Notes: generated from the letters alone by a model not told the origin. A stretch of 64,000 bases of DNA from Negativicutes bacterium (GCA_009930275.1 RZYP01000001.1:1-64000); one strand, 5' to 3'; numbered from the stretch's first letter, positions 41,921 through 52,637 are shown. Translations and numbers: made by a program.

Positions 41921-43189
41921 ATGTCGAAGTTTATTCTTCAGTTTTCTAAAAAGATTGAACAAGTTTTACCGTTAACAGAATCAATTTATAAGGATTTGCA
42001 TCAACACCCTGAACTTCCTTTGCAAGAGGTGCGTACGGCAGGTATTGTAGCAAGGCAGTTACGCAAAGACGGTTTTGAGGTGAAGGAACAAGTCGGAGGC
42101 ACTGGAGTTGTAGGTATTTTGAGAAATGGAGACGGCCCGACAGTAATGTTGCGGGCAGACATGGATGCTCTGCCAATGAGAGAAGCAACAGGATTGTCCT
42201 ATGCAAGCACCAAAGAGGCAGTTAATCGTAAAGATGAAACGGTACCTGTTGCTCATTCCTGTGGACATGATATGCACACGGCGTGGCTGCTTGGTGTCGC
42301 GAAGGTATTAGCAGAAGGACGTGAGTTTTGGCGTGGAACATTGGTAACTGTCTTTCAACCAGCTGAAGAAACCGGCGAGGGCTCGCAAAAGATGATAGAC
42401 GACGGCCTTATCGAATTTCTTCCCAAACCTGACGTCATTATGGGGCAGCATCTACTGCAGTTTCGTGCTGGTACGGTAGCCTATTGTTCCGGTCAAACGC
42501 TTACAGCTGGCGATAGTTTATTGGTTCGCTTTTTTGGCAAAGGTGCCCATGGTGGGATGCCGCATCAGGGCGTTGATCCTTTGGTTATGGCAGCAGCCGC
42601 GGTTTTGCGTTTGCAGACCATTGTTTCGAGAGAGGTTTCACCGCAGTCTCAGGTTGTTGTTACTGTTGGAGAATTCCACGCTGGCACAGCGGAAAACATT
42701 ATACCTGCTGAGGCCTATATCAAACTGAATGTCAGAACCACAGACGAAGAAGTGCGCAAGCATGTACTTGAGGCAATTGAAAGGATATGTATCTCTGAGG
42801 CTCGTGCTTCGAATGTGCCCAAAGATCCAGTATTTGAAGAAATTAATAATTTCCCTCTTACGGTCAATGATGAAGAAGTGACAAAAAAGGTAGCTGCTGC
42901 ATTTCGTACTCACTTTGGTGATCGTTTGAGCGAGACATCGCCATTGGGTGCAAGTGAAGACTTTGGACGTTATGGAAAAGTTTGGAAAATTCCTTATATG
43001 TATTGGTTTGTTGGTGGGTGTGATCCAAGCAAATACGACAAAGCGGTGCAAGAGGGAACTGTTGGCCATCTGCCTGGGCCTCATTCACCTTTTTGGGCAC
43101 CTGTATTGAATCCTACTCTGCAAACTGGAATTGAAACAATGTTGGCGGCGGCCGGTGTATGGTTAGCCAAGGAAAGCGAGAAAAGTTAA
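41921..43189 (+). CDS. M20D amidohydrolase (HipO/aminoacylase-like)
   Basis: The protein has 422 residues. Metal motifs are LHQHPELPLQE, MLRADMDALPM, HSCGHDMHTAWL, FQPAEETGEGSQKMI and HLLQFRAGTV, with dimerisation residues in GAHGGMPHQGVDP and a final HSPFW. It hydrolyses N-acyl amino acids such as hippurate-like compounds or indole-acetyl-amino acids; the true substrate is not known. AAGGAGG precedes ATG. Its stop overlaps the next start (TAATG), so an imported conjugate is probably split in the cytoplasm. Confidence 0.9.
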   Translation: MSKFILQFSKKIEQVLPLTESIYKDLHQHPELPLQEVRTAGIVARQLRKDGFEVKEQVGGTGVVGILRNGDGPTVMLRADMDALPMREATGLSYASTKEAVNRKDETVPVAHSCGHDMHTAWLLGVAKVLAEGREFWRGTLVTVFQPAEETGEGSQKMIDDGLIEFLPKPDVIMGQHLLQFRAGTVAYCSGQTLTAGDSLLVRFFGKGAHGGMPHQGVDPLVMAAAAVLRLQTIVSREVSPQSQVVVTVGEFHAGTAENIIPAEAYIKLNVRTTDEEVRKHVLEAIERICISEARASNVPKDPVFEEINNFPLTVNDEEVTKKVAAAFRTHFGDRLSETSPLGASEDFGRYGKVWKIPYMYWFVGGCDPSKYDKAVQEGTVGHLPGPHSPFWAPVLNPTLQTGIETMLAAAGVWLAKESEKS

Positions 43190-44694
43190 TGATTATGACG
43201 AACAAAAATAATAATTCAGTAGCGGATGTTGCATCAAGTGGCGCAGTTGGTTATAAGGGAGACGACAAACTGCTTTTGGGTATAGTTTTGGGCGTTATTA
43301 CCTTTTGGTTATTTGCGCAAACCACACTTAATGTTGCACCTGCAATGCGTGCAGACCTAGGTATCGATGAGAATTGGAGCAATATAGCAGTTAGTATTAC
43401 GGCTCTTTTCTCAGGAATCTTTATTGTTGTTATGGGCGGCTTGGGAGACCGCATCGGGCGTGTAAAAGTTGCTTTGATTGGAATCGTGCTCAGTGCAATT
43501 GGCTCTCTTTTAATCGCTGTTTCTCCTACAGGTACCGTTGCGTTTCTTATGATTGGCCGCATTATCCAGGGTCTTTCAGCAGCATGTATAATGCCATCTA
43601 CCTTGGCATTGCTGAAAGCATATTATGAAGGACCTGCGCGTCAACGTGCGGTTAGCTTCTGGTCCATAGGTTCATGGGGCGGCTCAGGACTTTGCTCACT
43701 TTTTGGCGGTGCTGTTGCTTCGACTATTGGCTGGCGCTGGATTTTTTGGATGTCAATCGTCATTTCAATAATTAGTTATCTATTGATGCGTTCGACTCCG
43801 GAGAGTAAGGTTGAACAAACCGGTGAACGTCACAATTTCGACTGGTCCGGCTTAATTGCTTTCATGGTTGCTATGGTTTCAATAAATGTTGTTATCGGAC
43901 AGGGTTCTAAGCTTGGTTGGACTAGTAGCTTAATCATTGTGCTTTCAGTGGTATTCATAATTGCAGCAGCCTTTTTCTTTAAGATAGAGTCGACCAAATC
44001 CAATGCATTTGTTGATTTCAAACTATTCAACAATAGCACCTATGCAGGTGCAACCCTATCTAACTTCCTGCTTAATGGTGCGGCTGGAACGTTACTTGTT
44101 GCGCTTACCCTTGTACAAAAGGGTGCGGGACTTTCTTCCTTTGAAGCTGGTATGCTTACATTAGGGTACCTTATTGCTATACTTGCTACTATCCGTGTTG
44201 GCGAAAAATTGCTGCAAAAATGGGGACCTCGTAAACCCATGCTGCTAGGTTGCAGTATTACTGCAACGGGCATATTTTTAACCAGTCTCAGCTTCCTTTA
44301 TGCTTGGCAGTATATGATTGCAGCTGTTATCGGATTTACACTTTTTGGCATCGGCTTGGGTTGTTACGCAACTCCTTCTACTGATGCAGCTCTGTCAAAT
44401 GTACCACAAAACCAAGTAGGTTCGGCGGCAGGTATCTACAAGATGGCTTCTTCTCTCGGCGCGGCCTTTGGTGTGGCAATCTCCGCGGCCTTATTTACAG
44501 GGCTTAGCAGCGGACATGTTGTCTATTGGGGTGAGTTATTCATTGGACGCACTGATAATATCGAAGTTCGTTTTGCTGCTGCCGTGGCCTTGCTGTTTAA
44601 TGTTCTTATGACATTGATTGCAATTGTTGCAATCATGCAAACGGTTCCGAAGAGCAGCCCAAAGAAAGATATTTCTACAAAAAGTGTTGGGTAG
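43189..44694 (+). CDS. MFS transporter, DHA2-like
   Basis: The protein has about 501 residues and about 14 helices. GGLGDRIGRVKVALIG is the MFS motif A, RIIQGLSAACIMPSTLAL is the antiporter-type motif C region, and APAMRADLGIDENWSNIAVSI is the first-loop signature of DHA2-type carriers. It may import or export the substrate or product of the amidohydrolase. The start was set at the ATG overlapping that gene's stop; a second ATG at 43195 is equally possible. Confidence 0.85.
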   Translation: MIMTNKNNNSVADVASSGAVGYKGDDKLLLGIVLGVITFWLFAQTTLNVAPAMRADLGIDENWSNIAVSITALFSGIFIVVMGGLGDRIGRVKVALIGIVLSAIGSLLIAVSPTGTVAFLMIGRIIQGLSAACIMPSTLALLKAYYEGPARQRAVSFWSIGSWGGSGLCSLFGGAVASTIGWRWIFWMSIVISIISYLLMRSTPESKVEQTGERHNFDWSGLIAFMVAMVSINVVIGQGSKLGWTSSLIIVLSVVFIIAAAFFFKIESTKSNAFVDFKLFNNSTYAGATLSNFLLNGAAGTLLVALTLVQKGAGLSSFEAGMLTLGYLIAILATIRVGEKLLQKWGPRKPMLLGCSITATGIFLTSLSFLYAWQYMIAAVIGFTLFGIGLGCYATPSTDAALSNVPQNQVGSAAGIYKMASSLGAAFGVAISAALFTGLSSGHVVYWGELFIGRTDNIEVRFAAAVALLFNVLMTLIAIVAIMQTVPKSSPKKDISTKSVG

Positions 44695-44726
44695 TTGTAA
44701 AATAATAAACATCTAATAAGTATTTT

Positions 44727-44768
44727 CGCGCCTAATGTCGACATGGAAACGACATTAGGCGCGTTTTT
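44727..44768 (+). terminator. Terminator of the amidohydrolase-MFS operon
   Basis: CGCGCCTAATGTCG (44727-44740) pairs perfectly with CGACATTAGGCGCG (44750-44763), then TTTTT. Confidence 0.93.
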
Positions 44769-44946
44769 CTCATGCTGTTATAAGCGAATAGGCCCTTAAC
44801 AATGAGTCAAAAAAATAAAAGGAACCAGTTCAATACGACAAAAAAAATATTTTCTTAAAAGTAATTATGGATAATAATTGTGAATGCCTTAAATAATTAA
44901 TACATTATACTTTTTGATTATTTCGTCCTCAATTCTAGTAAAATAC

Positions 44947-44975
44947 TTGACAAACTCGATGAAAAAGGATAGTTT
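44947..44975 (+). promoter_or_regulatory. Promoter of the CstA-like gene
   Basis: TTGACA (44947-44952), 17-base spacer, TAGTTT (44970-44975). A leader of about 175 bases lies before the gene and no ORF is seen in it. Confidence 0.62.
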
Positions 44976-44988
44976 TAATTTAGTGATT

Positions 44989-45014
44989 CCGCATTGTCAG
45001 CATGCTTATTGCGG
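44989..45014 (+). promoter_or_regulatory. Imperfect 26-base palindrome behind the CstA promoter
   Basis: CCGCA (44989-44993) and TGCGG (45010-45014) flank a symmetric AGCATGCT centre. Lying just past the -10 box, it could be a repressor site or an RNA hairpin. Confidence 0.45.
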
Positions 45015-45156
45015 TTGGATGAATCTTAATATGGGGGTGGGGCATGTACAAACTGCAGATAAATTTTCTTAAAAAACAGAATTTTAAGAATTAAGGAATT
45101 TTCACAAAGTTTTTCGGAATTATAATTATGTAATTAAGGGGAAGAAGGGAACTTGA

Positions 45157-46587
45157 ATGGTAACTTTTTTTGCGTGCCTGGCTCTTTTGATTATCGGCTA
45201 TATGGTGTACGGCAAATTTGTAGATAGCATATTTTCACCTACGGACAAAACTACGCCGGCAATTGAACACAAGGACGGTGTAGATTACGTTCCGATGTCA
45301 ACGGCAAAAGTTTTTTTAATTCAACTTTTGAATATAGCTGGTCTTGGGCCTATTTTCGGTGCTATAGCGGGAGCTCTTTGGGGCCCTGTCGTTTTCCTTT
45401 GGATCGTATTTGGCACGATTTTTGCCGGTGCAGTTCATGACTATCTGTCCGGTATGATTTCCCTCCGCAACAATGGAGCCAGTATTTCTGAGGTCGTTGG
45501 CAAATATCTTGGACCACAGATGAAAGTTGTCATGCGTGTATTTTCAGTAGTCTTACTGGTATTGGTAGGAACAGTTTTCATGACAGGTCCTGCAATGCTT
45601 TTAGTGAAGCTGACAGGCATGAACTTTATGTTATGGTTAGGCATTATTCTTATCTATTATTTCCTGGCTACTCTCATGCCAATAGATCAGGTTATTGGCA
45701 GAATATATCCGTTTTTTGGCATTTGCCTGATTATTATGGCTGTAGGTGTTGGCGGCGGAATCGTTCTTGAGGGTTATAACATGCCAGAGTTGACACTTAC
45801 CAACATGCATCCGACAGGGTTGCCAATTTGGCCGTTGATGTTTATAACAGTAGCGTGCGGAGCCATATCAGGTTTCCACTCAACGCAGTCGCCTATGATG
45901 GCCAGATGCTTGATGAACGAAAGACATGGCCGTAGGGTATTTTATGGAGCTATGGTTTCAGAAGGCATTATCGCGTTAATTTGGGCAGCAGCCGGTGTTG
46001 CTTTCTACAATTCCACCGGGGGTTTGGCTGCGGCACTTAAAGCTGGCGGACCTGGCGGCGTTGTATATGATGTTTCCTTTACTCTTTTGGGCAGTGTAGG
46101 TGGTGCCTTGGCTATGATTGGCGTTATTGCCTGTCCGATTACGTCTGGTGATACTGCTTTTCGCAGTGCTCGCTTGACGCTGGCTGACTGGCTAAAACTA
46201 GATCAAGTGAAAAGTGTCAGCCGTCTCTATTTGGCTGTGCCACTTCTCGGTGTAGGCGCTATTTTATCCCAAATGAACTTCGCAATCATTTGGAGATATT
46301 TTGCGTGGACGAATCAAACTCTTGCTATGTTTGTACTTTGGGCGGGAGCCGTGTATCTTTATAAAGAACATTCGGATAAGCCTTATTGCTGGATTGCTGC
46401 TATTCCGGCAACATTTATGTCAGTTGTGACTTTCACCTATATTATGCAGGCTCCGGAAGGTTTGAAGCTGCCTGTCAGCATTAGTTATCCAGCTGGTTTC
46501 GTGTTTGGTGCAATTTGCTTCTTCTTGTTCCTGAAGGCAACCTTTATGAACAAAAAACGGGAAGAAAGTTCTGAGGCAAGTGCTTAA
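45157..46587 (+). CDS. CstA family carbon-starvation / pyruvate transporter
   Basis: The protein has 476 residues and about 12 to 14 helices. VYGKFVDSIFSP, LLNIAGLGPIFGAIAGALWGP, GTIFAGAVHDYLSGMISLRN, SGFHSTQSPMMARCL and ACPITSGDTAFRSARL are CstA family marks. CstA and BtsT relatives take up pyruvate or peptides on nutrient limitation. This short form (under 500 residues) is the version common in anaerobic Firmicutes. It is a single-gene unit. Confidence 0.9.
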   Translation: MVTFFACLALLIIGYMVYGKFVDSIFSPTDKTTPAIEHKDGVDYVPMSTAKVFLIQLLNIAGLGPIFGAIAGALWGPVVFLWIVFGTIFAGAVHDYLSGMISLRNNGASISEVVGKYLGPQMKVVMRVFSVVLLVLVGTVFMTGPAMLLVKLTGMNFMLWLGIILIYYFLATLMPIDQVIGRIYPFFGICLIIMAVGVGGGIVLEGYNMPELTLTNMHPTGLPIWPLMFITVACGAISGFHSTQSPMMARCLMNERHGRRVFYGAMVSEGIIALIWAAAGVAFYNSTGGLAAALKAGGPGGVVYDVSFTLLGSVGGALAMIGVIACPITSGDTAFRSARLTLADWLKLDQVKSVSRLYLAVPLLGVGAILSQMNFAIIWRYFAWTNQTLAMFVLWAGAVYLYKEHSDKPYCWIAAIPATFMSVVTFTYIMQAPEGLKLPVSISYPAGFVFGAICFFLFLKATFMNKKREESSEASA

Positions 46588-46704
46588 TTCTACTGATAAA
46601 AGAAATTTTTCAGATTAGGAATGCTTAAACCGTTTATAATAAAGGTGGTCTTCGCCTTAAACTGAAAACCTTTTATTAAAAATTTAATATGTTCATATTA
46701 TTTA

Positions 46705-46762
46705 CGATGGCGCTTGGAAACAGAAGGGTTATTCCTTTTTGGCCCATGCGCTATCGTTTTTT
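46705..46762 (+). terminator. Terminator after the CstA-like gene
   Basis: CGATGGCGC (46705-46713) pairs with GCGCTATCG (46748-46756) with one G-U, then TTTTTT. The 34-base loop is long. Confidence 0.72.
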
Positions 46763-46874
46763 GTTGCTTAAATTAAGAGATTATTCTACAATCAAGTTAA
46801 GGGGGCAACTGTAGGTGCAGCTCCAATATGTTTATATGTAAAAAATAAAAAGGCTATATAAATGGGGTGTTGTG

Positions 46875-48533
46875 ATGAAAGCAAATGATATTAGCGTAAA
46901 TATTAATGGCGAATACTATGGCTATGAGAAGGGCACAACCTTACTCGAAATGAGTAAGGCATTTTCAAAATTTCACGATACACCTATCGTAGCAGCGATT
47001 ATTAATAATGATATCAAAGATATGTCAACACCTATCACAGAGAGTTGCAATGTTGATTTTTTGGATTTGTCTACCGAAACGGGGTTTAAGGTATACCAGA
47101 GAAGTTTGATATTCATAATGGTTTTAGCTGCCAGAGATCTTTTCCCTGATGGCAAGGTTATTGTTCAACACTCCTTAAGCAAAGGCTTGTATTGTGAATT
47201 CTATTTGGACTATCCATTAAACGAACATGACGTAAAAGCTGTTGAAAATCGTATGTGGGAAATTGTTAAAGAAGATCTGTCCATTGTAAAAAAGACTGTA
47301 CCACTTGAAGAAGCAATTACTCTTTTTGAAGCAATAGGTGAAAATGAAAAAGTAAAATTAATGAAACAAATGAACCGAAAAACCATAAATATGTACTATT
47401 GTGGTGATGGCTATGGCTACTTTCATCGTACTATGGTTCCTAGTACCGGTTATCTGAAAAAATTTCAACTCATGTATTATGAACCAGGCATGATACTCAG
47501 ATATCCTTTGCAAGAGGAACCGGAAGCCTTGCCGGATTTTGTTGAGATGCCTAAGCTGGCCAAGGTTTTTTTGGAAGCTGAACGCTGGGCCGAGATTGTA
47601 GAATGCGATTATATTGGCCGGTTAAATGAATATGTGAAGGAAGGCGAAATTAACGACGTTATTTTAATGGCAGAAGCACTACATGAGAAAAAATTTGCTG
47701 AAATTGCGGATTACATAGCAGCTAACATTAATCGCTTTAAAATAATTTTGGTAGCCGGACCTTCTTCATCCGGCAAGACAACCTTTATTCAAAGGCTGAG
47801 TATACAGCTTAAGGTACTTGGCATCAACACAATCAAAATTTCTTTAGACGACTATTTTATAGACCGTGAAAAAATGGCTAAATTAAACGGACAACTTGAT
47901 CTAGAATCCTTGGAAGTCATTGATGTAGCGCTATTTAACGAACACCTAAAGCGCATGATGGCAGGCGAAGAAATAGAATTGCCGCATTTTCAGTTTAGTA
48001 CCGGCAAGCAGGTTCCATCAGGAAAAAGGGCTCAAATAGGCAAAAGAAAGATAGTTGTAATTGAAGGTATCCATGCCCTTAATGAAAAACTTACCGAGAG
48101 CGTGCCAAGACATAATAAGGTTAAAATACATATCAGTGCTATGACGCAGATAGCTATTGACGAGCACAGCCGGATACCTACTACTGACGCCCGTCTTATC
48201 CGCAGGATAGTCAGGGACAGTCAATTCAGAAATCGTCCTGCCATTGATACTTTGCAAATGTGGCCGTCAGTTATGAGAGGGGAAGAAAAAAATATATTCC
48301 CATATTCTGAAGATGCCGATGTAATGTTTAATTCAGCGCTGATTTATGAAATGGCTGTCTTACGAAATTTTGCGGTACCTCTACTGGAGGCTATAGGGCC
48401 GGAATATCCAGAGCATATGGAAGCCCGTCGTATCATCAGGTTGTTGTCATATTTTGCCCCCTTAACCGATGCGGAAATACCGCTAAATTCGATTTTAAGA
48501 GAATTTATTGGTAAGTCTTGTTTTTTCAAGTAA
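46875..48533 (+). CDS. Nucleoside (uridine) kinase with N-terminal TGS-like domain
   Basis: The protein has 552 residues. An N-terminal ThrRS-like TGS/HxxxH-type region (1-190) is followed by a linker and a uridine kinase/PRK-type P-loop domain with VAGPSSSGKTTFIQRL (about 300), SLDDYF and VIEGIHALNE. Such two-domain proteins are annotated as nucleoside kinases in Firmicutes and should phosphorylate a nucleoside with ATP or GTP. ATG 46875 follows GGGGTG; an in-frame GTG is one codon upstream. Confidence 0.88.
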   Translation: MKANDISVNINGEYYGYEKGTTLLEMSKAFSKFHDTPIVAAIINNDIKDMSTPITESCNVDFLDLSTETGFKVYQRSLIFIMVLAARDLFPDGKVIVQHSLSKGLYCEFYLDYPLNEHDVKAVENRMWEIVKEDLSIVKKTVPLEEAITLFEAIGENEKVKLMKQMNRKTINMYYCGDGYGYFHRTMVPSTGYLKKFQLMYYEPGMILRYPLQEEPEALPDFVEMPKLAKVFLEAERWAEIVECDYIGRLNEYVKEGEINDVILMAEALHEKKFAEIADYIAANINRFKIILVAGPSSSGKTTFIQRLSIQLKVLGINTIKISLDDYFIDREKMAKLNGQLDLESLEVIDVALFNEHLKRMMAGEEIELPHFQFSTGKQVPSGKRAQIGKRKIVVIEGIHALNEKLTESVPRHNKVKIHISAMTQIAIDEHSRIPTTDARLIRRIVRDSQFRNRPAIDTLQMWPSVMRGEEKNIFPYSEDADVMFNSALIYEMAVLRNFAVPLLEAIGPEYPEHMEARRIIRLLSYFAPLTDAEIPLNSILREFIGKSCFFK

Positions 48534-48579
48534 TTATTAACGAAAATTGAAAATAATTGTATTTGCAAAAAAAATATGG

Positions 48580-48608
48580 TTGTTTATTGAAAGAATATGT
48601 AGTATAAT
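48580..48608 (+). promoter_or_regulatory. Promoter of the zinc-ribbon gene
   Basis: TTGTTT (48580-48585), 17-base spacer, TATAAT (48603-48608). About 120 bases of untranslated leader follow and may fold (CCTTCTC/GGGAAG near 48645-48672). Confidence 0.68.
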
Positions 48609-48736
48609 AAATTAATTGGAAATAAGATACAACGAAATTGGCCCTTCTCAAAATGTGTTTATACACGGGAAGTTCTTATGATTGTTCGATTGAATCGAAA
48701 ATTTCTGAGTAATACATTTGAGGAGGCTATATTATA

Positions 48737-49036
48737 ATGGCACAAGACAAAACTTTAACATGTCGCGATTGCGGCGCAGACTTCATTTTTTCAGCATCTG
48801 AACAAGATTTCTATGCAGAAAAAGGTTTCACCAACGAACCAGGCCGTTGCCCTGAATGCAGAGCAGCAAAAAAACAACAAAGAAACGGTAGCAATGGCGG
48901 TTATCAACAACGTCAACAACGCGAAATGTTCGATGTAACATGCGCAGGTTGCGGTTGCCAAACTCAAGTTCCTTTCCGTCCAAGCAACGATCGTCCTGTT
49001 TATTGCAGAGATTGTTTCCAAGCTAACAAACGCTAA
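48737..49036 (+). CDS. Double zinc-ribbon protein
   Basis: The protein has 99 residues. Four CxxC knuckles are visible: CRDCG (9-13), CPEC, CAGCGC and CRDC near the end, giving two zinc ribbons linked by a Gln/Arg/Gly-rich hinge (KKQQRNGSNGGYQQRQQRE). Similar small proteins (zinc-ribbon domain, CxxC-x-CxxC type) are abundant in Negativicutes and Clostridia and probably bind nucleic acid. A strong GGAGG, a good promoter and strong terminator suggest high expression. Its role is unknown. Confidence 0.85.
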   Translation: MAQDKTLTCRDCGADFIFSASEQDFYAEKGFTNEPGRCPECRAAKKQQRNGSNGGYQQRQQREMFDVTCAGCGCQTQVPFRPSNDRPVYCRDCFQANKR

Positions 49037-49045
49037 TTTGGCATT

Positions 49046-49077
49046 AAAGTCCCAGTCAATCGACTGGGACTTTTTTT
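49046..49077 (+). terminator. Terminator after the zinc-ribbon gene
   Basis: AAAGTCCCAGTC (49046-49057) and GACTGGGACTTT (49062-49073) form a 12-bp perfect stem with AATC loop, followed by T to 49077. Confidence 0.94.
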
Positions 49078-49190
49078 GCGCCCATTTGCTGGTAATAGAG
49101 ATTGAGCATTATCTACTTGATAAGACTTGCCAATATAGAGAATTACTAGACAAGAAGGAATTGTTAGAAAATTGGCGAAATTATATTTAG

Positions 49191-50612
<1,422 letters not shown>

Positions 50613-50644
50613 TTTAGACTATGACAAAAATGAGGCGGTGTTGT

Positions 50645-51052
50645 ATGAATGATGGCAGAATGCAGTTAAAAGTTGTTTTGCCTCATCAAGTGTTTTTGGA
50701 ACAAAATGGTGTTAAAAGACTCGTGTTACCTGCAAGAGAAGGGTTCATGGGTATTTTGCCTCGCCGTCTGGATTGTGTTGTTCCTTTGATTCCAGGTGTA
50801 TTAGTTTATGAAACAGACATAGGACAAGAGGAATATTTGGCATTAGATATGGGAATTATGGTGAAAATGGGGTTTGAAGTTATTATAGCTGTCAGACGCG
50901 TTGTAAAAGGTGACGATTTACACGAACTTCGAGCGCGTATAGATATGGAGTTCCGTCAACAAGACGAGCAAGAAAAGCAGGTGCGTGTGGCCTTGACAAG
51001 GATGCAAAATGAGCTTGTGCGCCGCTTTGTGGAGTTGAAAAATTATGAATAA
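50645..51052 (+). CDS. atpC: N-ATPase epsilon subunit
   Basis: The protein has 135 residues. An N-terminal beta-sandwich (LPHQVFLEQNGVKRLVLPAREGFMGILP) is followed by a C-terminal helical hairpin. The sequence is divergent from standard epsilon but has the same length and fold layout. It couples F1 to rotation. ATG 50645 follows GAGGCGG; an upstream in-frame ATG lacks a site. It overlaps atpQ by 8 bases. Confidence 0.85.
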   Translation: MNDGRMQLKVVLPHQVFLEQNGVKRLVLPAREGFMGILPRRLDCVVPLIPGVLVYETDIGQEEYLALDMGIMVKMGFEVIIAVRRVVKGDDLHELRARIDMEFRQQDEQEKQVRVALTRMQNELVRRFVELKNYE

Positions 51053-51383
51053 TACCAAACAAGACAACTTACAAAAGGGAGAAAACAGAGAAAAACTTAG
51101 CGAAAAAATTGAAAAGTCGGCAAAGAGAAAATATAAAGCTCAACAGCGCAGAAAAAATAAGTGGTTATATTTGGGAGTAGTTGGCAGCATCGGTTGGTTG
51201 GTGGTTGTTCCAACACTCGTAGGGGCTGCTGCAGGACTATGGCTGGACAGACATTTCCCACAAGCATTATCGCAGGCATTGGCTTTAATGCTGGCTGGTT
51301 TGGCTGTTGGCTGTTTTAATGCCTGGCGTTGGGTTGAGCAGGAACGTAAAAATATAGAAGAGGAAGGTGAAGATAATGAGTGA
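51045..51383 (+). CDS. atpQ: N-ATPase AtpQ (AtpI-like) membrane protein
   Basis: The protein has 112 residues. A charged N-terminal 40 residues (many K and E) is followed by two membrane helices (about 46-66 and 76-98) with the GAAAGLWLDRHFP turn of AtpI-like proteins. In N-ATPase operons AtpQ sits in this position and may help assemble the c ring or carry ions. It overlaps atpR by 8 bases. Confidence 0.8.
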   Translation: MNNTKQDNLQKGENREKLSEKIEKSAKRKYKAQQRRKNKWLYLGVVGSIGWLVVVPTLVGAAAGLWLDRHFPQALSQALALMLAGLAVGCFNAWRWVEQERKNIEEEGEDNE

Positions 51384-51648
51384 ACTTCCTCTTTTATTAC
51401 TAGCCGTAGTGGTGGGGGCTTTGGCCGGCGGAATATTTTTTGGCGGCCTTTGGTATACTGTTTCGCATTTGCCGGTTGTTTCCAAACCAAAACTGTTTTT
51501 TCTGCAAAGTTATTTGCTTCGAACAGTACTTGTTTTGTTGTTATTGTATTTTTCAACAAAATTTGATTTGCTGCGGGTTGCAGGCTATAGCGCTGGTTTT
51601 CTAATTATGAGAATAATTTTAGTACGCTATCTTGCAAATAGAGAATAA
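51376..51648 (+). CDS. atpR: N-ATPase AtpR small membrane protein
   Basis: The protein has 90 residues with three membrane helices (about 4-27, 36-57 and 64-84) and a basic linker between the second and third. Position and topology match AtpR, a protein found only in N-ATPase operons, possibly linked with AtpQ in ion access. ATG 51376 overlaps the atpQ stop region. Confidence 0.82.
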   Translation: MSELPLLLLAVVVGALAGGIFFGGLWYTVSHLPVVSKPKLFFLQSYLLRTVLVLLLLYFSTKFDLLRVAGYSAGFLIMRIILVRYLANRE

Positions 51649-51668
51649 AAAGGAAAGGGTGTGAGATA

Positions 51669-52340
51669 GTGAATATAACGCCGGATGCGACAATTTATTG
51701 GCAGTATGGATTTATAAAGATAAATACAACCTTGATAATGACCTGGGTTACTATGCTTATACTTGCTATATGTTCGTGGCTGATAACACGCGGGTTGGGT
51801 ACTAATTATAATCTGGCCAGATGGCGTAATTTGCTGGAAATATTGGTAATATTCGTGCTGAAGCAGATTGAGGAAGTTGGTTTGAAAAAACCGGAAAAAT
51901 ATTTGAGCCTATTGGCAACATTATTTTTGTTTCTGGCTTCGTCAGCTTTTCTGAGCGTAGTGCCTGGTTATGTGCCGGCAACGGCTTCTCTTTCCACTAC
52001 CGCAGCTCTGGCCGCTTGTGTTTTTTTTGCCGTACACTTTTATGGTATCAGTGAGAGAGGTTTATTAGGATATTTAAAGCGTTATATTCAGCCGAATATC
52101 CTTATGCTCCCGTTCAATATTATTACGGATTTATCCAGAACTCTTGCGCTGGCGGTTAGATTGTTTGGAAATATGTCCAGCGGTACTATGATTATTGGTA
52201 TTATTTTACTAGTAGCGCCGCTTGTGTTTCCTGTAGCTCTTCAACTGCTAGGTTTGTTAACTGGTTTTGTCCAATCATATATTTTTACTGTTTTGGCTAT
52301 GGTATATATTGCTGCCGGGGTTAGCGGCAAAGATGCATAG
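51669..52340 (+). CDS. atpB: N-ATPase a subunit
   Basis: The protein has 223 residues with five to six helices. The essential arginine is R164 in LSRTLALAVRLFGNM, next to the c ring; PFNIITDLSR and GFVQSYIFTVLAMVYI are conserved. It forms the ion half-channels of Fo. GTG start, 8 bases behind GGAAAGGGTG. It is shorter at the N-terminus than many standard a subunits. Confidence 0.93.
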   Translation: MNITPDATIYWQYGFIKINTTLIMTWVTMLILAICSWLITRGLGTNYNLARWRNLLEILVIFVLKQIEEVGLKKPEKYLSLLATLFLFLASSAFLSVVPGYVPATASLSTTAALAACVFFAVHFYGISERGLLGYLKRYIQPNILMLPFNIITDLSRTLALAVRLFGNMSSGTMIIGIILLVAPLVFPVALQLLGLLTGFVQSYIFTVLAMVYIAAGVSGKDA

Positions 52341-52356
52341 AAAAGGAGGAATGGTT

Positions 52357-52635
52357 ATGAATGAGGTTGTAATTGTTGCTGTAGCTTCAATAGTTGTTGC
52401 TGGCCTAACTCTTGCGATAGGCAGCGTTGGACCTGCATTAGGAGAAGCTAAAGCTGTTGCTACTGCTTTGAACGCTATTGCGCAGCAGCCTGATGAGGCT
52501 AATACTATTACGCGTACTTTATTTGTTGGTCTTGCTATGATTGAAACCACAGCGATTTATTGTTTTGTAATTTCTTTAATTTTTATTTTTGCTAATCCGT
52601 TTTGGAACTATTTCGTTGAGAAAGCCGGTGGATAA
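52357..52635 (+). CDS. atpE: N-ATPase c subunit, Na+-type double-glutamate site
   Basis: The protein has 92 residues: two helices joined by AQQPDEA. In helix 2, IETTAIY gives E63, T64, T65 and Y68, the Na+ signature E-S/T-T-x-x-Y. In helix 1, E30 (GEAKAVATAL) aligns, counting back from the QP loop, with the Na+ ligand Q32 of the Ilyobacter c subunit, so a second carboxylate is present. ATG 52357 is 7 bases from GGAGG; upstream ATGs run into atpB. Confidence 0.92.
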   Translation: MNEVVIVAVASIVVAGLTLAIGSVGPALGEAKAVATALNAIAQQPDEANTITRTLFVGLAMIETTAIYCFVISLIFIFANPFWNYFVEKAGG

Positions 52636-52637
52636 AT

